DNA of 64,000 nucleotides from assembly GCA_038322995.1 (NCBI GenBank), contig JBBQGM010000009.1, positions 1 through 64,000 of the forward strand, in the 5' to 3' direction. The translations under genes and the position numbers were made by a program. Positions within the stretch are counted from its first letter, which is position 1. Each line of letters opens with the position of its first letter. The notes beneath the pieces were generated by a model. That model was given only the letters and a program-made list of their open reading frames with translations, was not told where the DNA came from and did not search any database. Origin of the DNA: QHXQ01 sp038322995 (GTDB taxonomy: Bacteria > Acidobacteriota > Blastocatellia > Pyrinomonadales > Pyrinomonadaceae). This document shows, piece by piece, positions 47,816 to 55,207 of the stretch.

Positions 47816-50020
47816 TTACTGCTTCAATGTGGTTACATTCGCTGTGTTCGAGTAAGCAGATTTGCCGTTGCCGTTGAAGGCGCGCACACGATAATAGTAT
47901 TTCGTGTTGGTACTAAGGCTCGTGTTGGCGTAGGCCTTGCTGTTGGTGGCGACTGTGGCGACCTGCGTAAAGCTAGTGCCGTTGAGCGAGCGTTCAATCG
48001 CAAACCCGGTCTCGCTCGTGCTGTTGTCCGTCCAACTCAAATTAACCTGCGACTTTGAACTGGCCGTCGCAACAAGCGCGCCAGCCGTCCCATCCAGCAT
48101 TAAAGTCATGCTGATTGTGTTATCCCCTAGGCGCATAGCTTTCGATGCCTGCGCTGCAAGGTCGCCGAGTAGCACCCCATCGCCGAGCAGTACACCATCG
48201 CCGAGCAGCACGCCGTCACCGAGCAACACGCCATCGCCAAGTAGCACACCGTCGCCGAGCAGCACCCCGTTTGAGCAGACGGTGGTACCGTCACCGATCA
48301 TCGCGCCGCTGCTGGATAGAATGCTGTCACCTAACATAACGCCGTCGCTAAGTAGCACGCCATTAACTAAGAGCGCGCCGCTTGAGCCGATGGTCGTACC
48401 ATCGCCGAGCAGCACGCCGAGGTCGTAGATTTTCTGATACTGCGTGATCAAGTTCGCGCCGGTGGCATATGTATGATCGAGGATGAGACCTTGCGCCCAG
48501 GTGAAAGTGTAGCTGGCGATAGCTGTCTGCACCGACGGCGCGTAGCAGGTGGCACAGAGCAAGGGCGCGCCCAGCGGGGTGCTGTTGGTGAGGTCAGTGC
48601 GCACGAGTTTCGCTAGCTGCACCGCGCCCAAGATGTTGATCTGGCCCGCGCCTTGCTCGAAGTGGTCGTAGCCGGCGAGTGGTTGCGCGGAATACATCAG
48701 CAGGGTCTTAATCAGGTTTGGCCGCAGCGCGGGATTGGCTTGCAGCATGAGCGCAGCCGCGCCGGCTACGACGGGCGTCGCCATCGATGTGCCGCTCAGG
48801 TACATCTGATTCCGATTGGCAGCGGCGCTGACATTAGCATTGAGGGTGGGGGTGTTAGTTACTAGATAATTGTTCGGAGCTTGCGCGGCGATAAGCTTGT
48901 TACCGGGGGCCACCACGTCCGGCTTGAGTTGGTTGTCGTAATGATTGATGCCGCTTGCATCCGTCCAGTAACCACGGGTCGGGCCGCGCGAGCTATAGGT
49001 CGCGATGCTGTCGTCATTGCGCGCATCCGTGCCGTAAGTGTTTGTTGCGCCAACCGTGAGCGCGGACGGCTCAGCGCCCGGCGCATGTATCTGACCGTAG
49101 ACTTGACTACCGTTGCTATCTTTGCCTTCATTGCCAGCGGCGCAGACGACAACCACACCCGCATCTACGAGTTGGCGTACAGCCTGGCAGAGCGGATCGT
49201 ATTGGTAGGAATCGACCGCCGGTGCGCCGAGGCTCATGTTAACGACCCGAATGTTATAGGCTGCGCGGTTCGTCATGACCCAATCGAGCGCGTTCAAAAG
49301 CGTCGAGACTGTGCCCACGCCCGTGCTATTCAGCACACGCAGATTGATAATTTTAGCGGCCGGCGCAATGCCCTGATATGCACCGTTGGAGATGTTGCCA
49401 TTACCGGCGGCGATAGAGGCGACGTGCGTGCCATGGCCATAAGGATCGTCAGTGCGATTCTCGCCGGTGAAGTCAACGTTCACAGCGATCCGCGTTTTTG
49501 AGTTGCTGTCGTTAAACGCGACGTGATTCGGATCAATGCCCGAATCGAGGATGGCGATGCCGATGCCTGCGCCATCGAGAGTTGAACCGCTAACACCCAG
49601 GTTACGCGCCCCGTCCGCCCCACTGGTTAGCGTGACATGGCCGAGTTGCTTCACCTCGCGGTCAAGCCCCACGTAGCCAATGTCGGTACGGCTGGCGAGA
49701 TAATCCGCCACGGCGGCGGGCAGATTCACCACCCGATGGCCGAAATTCTTATAACTGCGCACAACGTTGCCGCTATAACCGTTGAGGGTATCCTCAATCG
49801 CACTGTTCCAAGCACCAGTCGGTTGCACGATCACGTTGACGCGCGCACTGGGGTTGCTTTGTATCTTCTTGCGTAAGTCCTTCGAGACCTTATCGTGCGA
49901 ACTGGAAGAAGCGCTCGTGTGTTCACTAAGACCGATCCCTACGGCGAGACAGAGCAACAACGCGCAAAGCGCGCGAGTGATGAGTCGATTGGAATGATGA
50001 ACGGCTGATCTTGTTTGCAT
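47816..50020 (-). CDS. Exported S8 subtilisin-like peptidase with hexapeptide repeat and Fn3 domain
   Basis: 734 residues. A signal peptide (ALCALLLCLAVGIG) is followed by an inhibitor-like propeptide. The catalytic triad is Asp near 158 (AILDSGID), His near 199 (GHGTHVAS) and Ser near 412 (GTSMATPV). After the catalytic domain comes a region built of (V/M)(L/I)LGDG units, six of them perfect. A C-terminal fibronectin type III domain follows (QVNLSWTDNSTSETGF). The repeat likely forms a beta-helical spacer or Ca-binding stalk; that is inference. The gene is transcribed alone. Confidence 0.92.
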   Translation of the reverse strand: MQTRSAVHHSNRLITRALCALLLCLAVGIGLSEHTSASSSSHDKVSKDLRKKIQSNPSARVNVIVQPTGAWNSAIEDTLNGYSGNVVRSYKNFGHRVVNLPAAVADYLASRTDIGYVGLDREVKQLGHVTLTSGADGARNLGVSGSTLDGAGIGIAILDSGIDPNHVAFNDSNSKTRIAVNVDFTGENRTDDPYGHGTHVASIAAGNGNISNGAYQGIAPAAKIINLRVLNSTGVGTVSTLLNALDWVMTNRAAYNIRVVNMSLGAPAVDSYQYDPLCQAVRQLVDAGVVVVCAAGNEGKDSNGSQVYGQIHAPGAEPSALTVGATNTYGTDARNDDSIATYSSRGPTRGYWTDASGINHYDNQLKPDVVAPGNKLIAAQAPNNYLVTNTPTLNANVSAAANRNQMYLSGTSMATPVVAGAAALMLQANPALRPNLIKTLLMYSAQPLAGYDHFEQGAGQINILGAVQLAKLVRTDLTNSTPLGAPLLCATCYAPSVQTAIASYTFTWAQGLILDHTYATGANLITQYQKIYDLGVLLGDGTTIGSSGALLVNGVLLSDGVMLGDSILSSSGAMIGDGTTVCSNGVLLGDGVLLGDGVLLGDGVLLGDGVLLGDGVLLGDLAAQASKAMRLGDNTISMTLMLDGTAGALVATASSKSQVNLSWTDNSTSETGFAIERSLNGTSFTQVATVATNSKAYANTSLSTNTKYYYRVRAFNGNGKSAYSNTANVTTLKQ
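48161..48268 (-). repeat. Six tandem 18-bp units inside the S8 peptidase gene
   Basis: Six consecutive 18-bp units (on the plus strand close to RTCRCCRAGYARYACMCC) each encode Val-Leu-Leu-Gly-Asp-Gly. Third-base changes show they are kept at the protein level. Looser copies continue to about 48430, where the units read MLGDS, MIGDG and VLLSDG. There are no spacers, so this is not CRISPR. The array could expand or shrink by slippage. Confidence 0.85.
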
Positions 50021-50410
50021 GTTATGTGTTAATGGCTCTCAACTTTTGGAACGATAGTAAAGGGCTAGTTCCCTTAACGCAGTTCTCTTCAGCAATGCTT
50101 ATGCCGTGGTTGATAGGTATGGCTAAGTGATTGATATGTTATGGCTTATAGGGATTAAGGGGGTTGTGTGGCCGGGCATGAGGCTGGCAGGTCAAATCAA
50201 TCTGCGTGAATAAACAGGTCAGAATGAAGAGTGAGCGGTTGGGTGAGCTTGATATGGGCACGGCGAGAAACTAAAGCTAATTCAGCCCTGGCCGGATTTT
50301 ACCATTCAGGCGGCGCTGGTTTTAGGGAATGTGTCAGAACGTTGACTCGTAGAACATGACGGGATTGGAGTGTGCTACGTCGGCCAGAGCGCGGAACTTG
50401 CGCTTGAGCG
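50021..50410. other. Intergenic stretch upstream of the S8 peptidase
   Basis: About 390 bp with no supported gene. It must hold the minus-strand promoter and leader of the S8 peptidase; I could not place a convincing -35/-10 pair. It is more AT-rich than its neighbours near 50090-50170. To its right lie a kinase remnant and a long hairpin. Confidence 0.4.
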
Positions 50411-50541
50411 TTAGAGGTCATCGGCCCTGGCGCGCAAGGGCAGTTTCAGCGCCACGATGCGGGCGCGCGCGTTGGTATAGGCCTCCAGACCTCGCCCATC
50501 CGGCCTGCGCCCGGCTGGCGGCGTAACTCAAACCGTTCCAT
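50411..50541 (-). pseudogene. Ser/Thr protein kinase N-terminal remnant with frameshift
   Basis: From an ATG at 50541 the minus strand reads ERFELRRQPGAGRMGEVWR, which is the glycine loop of Hanks-type kinases (GAGxMGEVWR). A one-base shift then gives AYTNARARIVALKLPL, which matches the following A-x-D-x-x-x-x-R-x-V-A-x-K block with the ATP-binding Lys. The frame then ends at 50411 with nothing of the kinase body beyond. It is a truncated and frameshifted leftover. Confidence 0.6.
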
Positions 50542-50606
50542 GCTCTGAAAAAGCTTGCGCGGCCAGATCATAGATATGCGCGGGGCCGTCGGCAGACGAT
50601 AATCAG

Positions 50607-50692
50607 ATGAATCACGAAGCCACACCGAGATACACAAAGCAGAGCCAGCGGCAGGCTGCGTTCGTGTATCCAGGTGTGGCTTCGTGATTCAT
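50607..50692. repeat. 86-bp imperfect hairpin with 20-bp perfect arms
   Basis: ATGAATCACGAAGCCACACC (50607-50626) pairs exactly with 50673-50692. After a 2x2 mismatch, GATACAC pairs with GTGTATC, and AGCAGAGCC lies opposite GGCTGC. It sits 28 bp past the end of ppk2 (minus strand) and could end that transcript, but there is no T-run. Its CACGAAG/CACAAAG wording resembles the palindromic intergenic repeats after pgi and the M13 gene. Confidence 0.7.
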
Positions 50693-50719
50693 GCCGGGCC
50701 ACCGGGCTGCGGGCCGGGC

Positions 50720-51589
50720 TTATGGCACTTCGCTTTCGAGCAGTTCTTTCGCGCGCAGCAAGTTCTTCATGTGTTCTTCGCCGACATCCGGGTACTTCAG
50801 ATCGAGCGACTTTAATTTGGTGATAATCACGTCGGCGACGGCGGCGCGCGTGAACCATTTGTTGTCGGCCGGAATGATGTGCCACGGGGCCCAGCGCGTG
50901 CTCGTATGTTGGAACATGTCCTCGAAGGCGGCCATGTAGTCGTCCCAGTAGCCGCGCTCCTTTGCGTCGTTCAAGGAGAACTTCCAGTTCTTCTCCGGCG
51001 TGTTGATGCGCGCAAGGAAACGCCGCCGTTGCTCCTCTTTTGAGACGTTGAGATAGAACTTCAGAATCAAAATGCCGTTGCGCACTAGATACCGCTCGAA
51101 GTTGTTGATCTCTTGAAACCGTCGCCGCCAGATGTTTTTGCCCTTCGCTTCGGGCGGCAGTTGTTGCAGGTTCAAATACTCCGGATGGACGCGCACGACC
51201 AGGCATTCCTCGTAGTACGAACGATTGAAAATACCGATGCGCCCGCGCTCCGGCAACGCTTTGAACGAGCGCCACAGATAATCGTGATCGAGGTCTTCGG
51301 CCGAGGGGCCTTTGAAAGAAAAGACCTGCGTGCCCTGCGGGTTGACGCCGGACATGACATGCCGGATCGTGCCGTCCTTGCCGGCCGCGTCCATCGCTTG
51401 CAAGACGACGAGCACCGCATAATTATTTTGCGCGTACAGCACGTCTTGCAGCTTGGCGAGACGCTGAATGTCCTTCTGAAGTTTATCCGTCGCTTCTTCT
51501 TTGTTCTTGAACTTACCGGTGGAAGTGGGATCGTAATCCGCGAGTTTGACCTTCTTACCGGGCGGCACGAGAAAACTGTCGTGATTCAT
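50720..51589 (-). CDS. ppk2: Polyphosphate kinase 2 family protein
   Basis: 289 residues from the ATG at 51589, which has GGAG about 9 bp before it; the open frame extends 18 codons upstream. PPK2 enzymes move phosphate between polyphosphate and nucleotides. Motifs are Walker A (MDAAGKDGT), the lid-side GIFNRSYYEE with its Walker B Asn/Arg pattern, and RRRFLARINTPEKNWKFS. This is the class of about 270-300 residues that often makes ADP or ATP from AMP or ADP. The direction and nucleotide cannot be told. It heads the polyphosphate gene group. Confidence 0.93.
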   Translation of the reverse strand: MNHDSFLVPPGKKVKLADYDPTSTGKFKNKEEATDKLQKDIQRLAKLQDVLYAQNNYAVLVVLQAMDAAGKDGTIRHVMSGVNPQGTQVFSFKGPSAEDLDHDYLWRSFKALPERGRIGIFNRSYYEECLVVRVHPEYLNLQQLPPEAKGKNIWRRRFQEINNFERYLVRNGILILKFYLNVSKEEQRRRFLARINTPEKNWKFSLNDAKERGYWDDYMAAFEDMFQHTSTRWAPWHIIPADNKWFTRAAVADVIITKLKSLDLKYPDVGEEHMKNLLRAKELLESEVP

Positions 51590-51639
51590 TGTAGGGCGCT
51601 CCTGTTCAATTGACGTATGGGGACGAGCGTGTGCTTGTT

Positions 51640-52143
51640 TCAAGCGAACTGACTCATGATCTCTTTGGGCCGGCTAAGTTGGCTTAACCGGCCGGTCTGA
51701 ACTGTCACCGCGCGCCACGTTGCCAATTCAAATTTGATGCAGGCGACGGCGGCCGTGGGCATGCGCTCCGGCGGCGCAGCGGTGAGTAAGCGGACAAATT
51801 CTTCCATGCCCGGATTGTGACCGACAAGTAGGACAATGCTGGCCGGTTCGGTAATCTCATTGACGACGGCGAGCAGGCACAGCGCGCTCGCCTCATAGAT
51901 GCGCGCGTCATAAGTTAGCGCACAATTGAACTGCGCGGCCGAGTGGGCCAGTTGCGCTGTCTGGCGGGCGCGCTCGGCGGGCGAACTGATGATGAGCTCA
52001 AGATGCGGATAATGCCGGCGCAGGAAGCGGCCCATGAGTGGCGCGGCTTGCCGGCCACGCTCATTTAGTGGCCGTGCGTAGTCCGGTTGGGCCGGATCGG
52101 CCCAACTCGATTTCGCGTGCCGCATGAGCAGGAGCATCTTCAT
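51640..52143 (-). CDS. sixA: SixA-type histidine phosphatase
   Basis: 167 residues, a short histidine-phosphatase-superfamily protein. LLLMRHAKSSW carries the catalytic RH, SSPAERARQTA the second Arg, and LVGHNPGMEEF the second His. SixA removes phosphate from phosphohistidine in HPt domains. Members often sit beside polyphosphate genes, and a link to polyP or PPK2 is an inference from position. It lies between the CBS gene and ppk2 on the same strand, about 50 bp before the ppk2 start. Confidence 0.9.
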   Translation of the reverse strand: MKMLLLMRHAKSSWADPAQPDYARPLNERGRQAAPLMGRFLRRHYPHLELIISSPAERARQTAQLAHSAAQFNCALTYDARIYEASALCLLAVVNEITEPASIVLLVGHNPGMEEFVRLLTAAPPERMPTAAVACIKFELATWRAVTVQTGRLSQLSRPKEIMSQFA

Positions 52144-52188
52144 GGTCTCGACAAAGGTGCAAGGGCGCTGCGCTGTAGAATCGGTTAA

Positions 52189-52731
52189 TCAAAGATCGAG
52201 CGCGGCGGGCGCATCCGGCGGTGCTGGTAGCGCTGCTGCGATTAACTCATCATCGTCTTCGCCTTCATCCGGCGGCAGCGCACCCGGTTTACCGAGCGCC
52301 TTGAGTGTCCGCAGCACGTCCTTCTGCGCAACGTATTTGCCCTTCTTGCTCTCACCTTTCTTCGCGTGGCGGATGACATCGGCTAGCGAGATGATGCCGA
52401 CGAGCCGGCCGCTGTCGCCCGTCACGGGTAAGCGGCGTAGTTGCTCGCGCCGCATCAAGTCGAGCGCGATGCGCACATCATCATCTTGCTGGCACACGAT
52501 CAACTTGGTTGCGCTGACCTCACTGACCGCGATGTCTGTGGCGAGCCGGTGCTTCAGCGTCACGGCCATGCAGATGTCACGATCCGTAATGATGCCGACG
52601 GCTTGGCCCGCCCCATTGACGACGGGCACGATCCCACAGTCGTTCTCCCACATCGTTAGGGCCGCGCTCGCCAGTTTATCTTCCGGGCCGCACGTCCGCA
52701 CGTCTGTCGTCATAATATCCCGCACCTTCAT
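52189..52731 (-). CDS. Two-CBS-domain protein
   Basis: 180 residues. Two CBS motifs form one Bateman module: residues about 1-60 (IMTTDVRTCGPEDKLASAALTM, VGIITDRDI) and about 70-125 (LRRLPVTGDSGRLVGIISLADV). The last 50 residues are Lys-rich, then acidic (DEGEDDDELI). CBS pairs bind adenine nucleotides and report energy charge. AAGGAG lies 6 bp before the ATG. It leads the run CBS-sixA-ppk2, so an adenylate sensor for polyphosphate metabolism is plausible. Confidence 0.92.
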   Translation of the reverse strand: MKVRDIMTTDVRTCGPEDKLASAALTMWENDCGIVPVVNGAGQAVGIITDRDICMAVTLKHRLATDIAVSEVSATKLIVCQQDDDVRIALDLMRREQLRRLPVTGDSGRLVGIISLADVIRHAKKGESKKGKYVAQKDVLRTLKALGKPGALPPDEGEDDDELIAAALPAPPDAPAALDL

Positions 52732-52902
52732 CGCTGGCTCCTTTAAGGCTGAATCCCTGCTGCCCGGCGTGGGCGTGGTGAAGAGGCCCTTTCCCTAGCG
52801 CGGCCCGCAGGCAGGTTGCATCAACAAGAACTTTGCCGCCAAGCTTTTAGCACAAAAAGGGTTGGCCGCGCGACTTTTCTGGGCCGCTGTTTCTGCGTTA
52901 CC

Positions 52903-52918
52903 ATCAGCGCGCGCTGAT
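52903..52918. promoter_or_regulatory. 16-bp perfect palindrome before the metallophosphoesterase gene
   Basis: ATCAGCGCGCGCTGAT is its own reverse complement and ends 27 bp before the start codon at 52946. It lies in the divergent gap between the CBS and phosphoesterase genes. A repressor operator is the simplest reading. The self-complementary GC core makes chance folding possible as well. Confidence 0.4.
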
Positions 52919-52945
52919 TGACGCGCACTTGATTGAGCGAAAACT

Positions 52946-53605
52946 ATGGCGGGCCGCACCATCGTCGTCGGCGACATACATGGCTGCTACGATGAACTCG
53001 TCGCCTTGCTCGACCGCATCCGCTTGCAGGCGGCGGATCGCGTCGTCGCGGTGGGTGATCTCATCACGAAGGGCGAGCAGAGCAGAGAAGTGCTCGATCT
53101 GTTTAGTGGCGATGCGCGTTTCGCAACCGTCGTCGGCAATCATGATCTAGCCCTCTTGCGCTACTGGCAAGGCGAGCCAATCACGCTCAAGCCCGCGCAG
53201 GAACGGACACGCAAAGAGCTTAATGGAAACAAGCGCCGGTACACGGCCTATCTCGCCGCGCTACCATATCTCATTGATCTCGGCACGCATCTCGTGGTGC
53301 ATGCTGGGGTGCGGCCCGGCGTCGCGTTGGGCGCGCAGACGCGCGCTGATTTAACGGAACTGCGCACGCTCGGCCCCGACCGCACGAGCAAGACGGGGAT
53401 GCCGTGGTACACGCTGTATCATGGGCCGCCGACGGTGCTGTTCGGGCATTGGCCCGACCGCACGCCGCGCCGGGCCAGCTATGCCATCGGACTCGATACC
53501 GGCTGCGTCTATGGTCTGCAACTGACGGCTTACATTATTGAGACCGGCGAGTTCGTCCAAGAGCCGGCGCGGCGGGCCTACGCACAGCCCAAACGCACAG
53601 ACTGA
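52946..53605 (+). CDS. Metallophosphoesterase (PPP-type phosphatase)
   Basis: 219 residues, the calcineurin-like fold. The metal motifs are complete: GDIHG near residue 9, GDLI near 36, GNHD near 64, VHAGVRPG and FGHWP. Related proteins are bacterial PrpE/ApaH-like phosphatases, which cleave phosphoproteins or dinucleoside polyphosphates. It is the first plus-strand gene of the polyphosphate region and lies 49 bp before the thymidylate-kinase-like pair. Confidence 0.9.
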   Translation: MAGRTIVVGDIHGCYDELVALLDRIRLQAADRVVAVGDLITKGEQSREVLDLFSGDARFATVVGNHDLALLRYWQGEPITLKPAQERTRKELNGNKRRYTAYLAALPYLIDLGTHLVVHAGVRPGVALGAQTRADLTELRTLGPDRTSKTGMPWYTLYHGPPTVLFGHWPDRTPRRASYAIGLDTGCVYGLQLTAYIIETGEFVQEPARRAYAQPKRTD

Positions 53606-53654
53606 TGAGCCGCATGTTACCGGCCGCTAACCTGAATGCGTTATAGTGCAACAT

Positions 53655-54353
53655 ATGATTCAGTACGGTCAGCACCAGTTTCCCGGTAAACTCTTCGTTG
53701 TGGAGGGCACGGACGGCAGCGGTAAATCAACCCAACTCGCGCTGCTGCATCAGTGGCTCAAGGCTGAAGGCTATCCCGTCTTTTTCTCCGAGTGGAACTC
53801 TTCGCCACTCGTCAAAGACACCACCAAGCGCGCGAAAAAACGACACCTGTTCACGCCCAGCACTTTCTCTTTGCTGCATGCGACTGACTTTGCCGACCGC
53901 ACCGAGCGCGACATTATCCCGCCGTTGAAGGCTGGCGCAATCGTGTTGGCGGATCGATACATCTACACGGCGTTTGCGCGGGACGTGGCGCGCGGCTGCG
54001 ACCGCGCGTGGGTGCGCGAGGTCTATCGCTTCGCCGTCAAGCCGACGGTAGCTTTCTTCTTCCGCGCGCCGCTCGATGTAGCGATTGATCGGATCATCTC
54101 GGGCCGGCCCGAGTTGAAGTACTACGAGGCCGGTTTGGACATGGGTTGGACGGCCGACCCCGAAGATAGTTTTAAGCTTTTTCAAGGTAATATCCTCATC
54201 GAGTACGACCGCATGGTCGCCGAGTTCGGCCTGACCATGATTGATGCGACGCGCTCGATTGAGAAGCAGCAGCGCGTAATGCGTAGCATTATCAAACAAC
54301 ACTTGACGGCACAGCCTGCCACGACAACGACACAAGCAACCACGACTGCATGA
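53655..54353 (+). CDS. Thymidylate-kinase-like P-loop kinase, copy 1
   Basis: 232 residues from the ATG at 53655; a GTG three codons earlier is possible. The Walker A GTDGSGKST is intact with K24. LADRYIYTAFARDVARG supplies the DR(Y/H) motif of dTMP kinases, and ISGRPELKYYEAGLDM lies in the lid area. dTMP kinase makes dTDP from dTMP and ATP. PPK2 has the same fold, so a polyP- or nucleotide-linked role fits the position just before ppx. It is longer than ordinary Tmk (about 205-215). Its stop overlaps the start of copy 2 by 4 bp. Confidence 0.8.
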   Translation: MIQYGQHQFPGKLFVVEGTDGSGKSTQLALLHQWLKAEGYPVFFSEWNSSPLVKDTTKRAKKRHLFTPSTFSLLHATDFADRTERDIIPPLKAGAIVLADRYIYTAFARDVARGCDRAWVREVYRFAVKPTVAFFFRAPLDVAIDRIISGRPELKYYEAGLDMGWTADPEDSFKLFQGNILIEYDRMVAEFGLTMIDATRSIEKQQRVMRSIIKQHLTAQPATTTTQATTTA

Positions 54354-55207
54354 AGCAAATGACCTTCTATGGCACGGCGCTAGCGGGCGTTGAGCCTGAG
54401 CCGTACACCGGCAAGTTGATCGTGATCGAAGGGCCGGATGGCGTCGGCCGTTCCACCCAGATCGCCTATCTGCGCGCGTGGCTCGAAGCGCGTGGTCATG
54501 CCGTGCTCGATACCGGCATGACGCGCTCGGAGTTAGCCGGCGGCGGCATCAAAGAGGCGAAACTGGGGCACACGTTGGGCCGGCTCACGATGCACCTCTT
54601 CTACGCCACGGACTTCGCCGACCGGTTAGAGAATCAAATGTTGCCGGCCTTGCGCGCAGGCTTCGTGGTGTTGACGGATCGCTATATCTATTCGGCGATT
54701 GCCCGCGCTGTTGTGCGCGGCGCAGACCCCGCGTGGATGCGCGCCGTCTACGGAATCGCGCTCGTGCCCGATGCGGTTTTCTACCTGCGGATCACGTCAG
54801 CGCCGGAACTGGCCGAGCGGCTCGTCCTGTCCGGGCGCGGATTCGACTATTGGGAATCAGGCACGGACATGTATCTGGGCGACGACCTCTACGATAGCTT
54901 CGTCGCGTACCAGACACAGATGCTCGGCGAGTTCGAGTTGATGACAGGGGAGTATGGCTTTCAGGTCATCGACGCGTCGCGCCCGGTGCAGCGCGTCGCG
55001 ACCGATCTCAGGCGGGCGGTGACACGAGTTATCAGTCAGCGCAGCACGCGCGCCAAAACTGCGAGCGCACCGTCGCCAACAGTGCAGACGCTGACGCCCG
55101 CGACCAATCAACTCGACACAGAGGCGGACAAGCCACGACCAACTGATGAACAAACCCAAACAATAGGAGCCTTGAGCATGGAGGGGAAGGGCGCGGGGCA
55201 ACTTTGA
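54350..55207 (+). CDS. Thymidylate-kinase-like protein, copy 2, Walker A Lys to Arg
   Basis: 285 residues, a divergent paralogue of the gene before it. The P-loop reads GPDGVGRST, with R34 where the phosphate-binding Lys is expected. The DR motif (LTDRYIYSAIARAVVRG) and the lid-side FDYWESGTDMYLGDD are kept. The last 60 residues form a low-complexity Thr/Pro/Gln tail. Loss of the Lys usually weakens or ends ATP hydrolysis, so it may be a regulatory partner of copy 1. Start ATGA overlaps the stop of copy 1, and its TGA overlaps the TTG of ppx. Confidence 0.75.
   Translation: MKQMTFYGTALAGVEPEPYTGKLIVIEGPDGVGRSTQIAYLRAWLEARGHAVLDTGMTRSELAGGGIKEAKLGHTLGRLTMHLFYATDFADRLENQMLPALRAGFVVLTDRYIYSAIARAVVRGADPAWMRAVYGIALVPDAVFYLRITSAPELAERLVLSGRGFDYWESGTDMYLGDDLYDSFVAYQTQMLGEFELMTGEYGFQVIDASRPVQRVATDLRRAVTRVISQRSTRAKTASAPSPTVQTLTPATNQLDTEADKPRPTDEQTQTIGALSMEGKGAGQL

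Noticed and set aside
48161..48268. Possible CRISPR array
   Set aside because: The 18-bp units are contiguous with no spacers and encode a peptide repeat in the S8 peptidase.
50021..50719. Possible tRNA or small RNA gene
   Set aside because: No cloverleaf or T-loop motif was found; only the kinase remnant and the hairpin are supported. The other gaps gave no tRNA either.
52124..52798. 224-residue plus-strand frame
   Set aside because: It is Ser/Thr/Met-rich antisense of the CBS gene, which has clear motifs and a good ribosome binding site.
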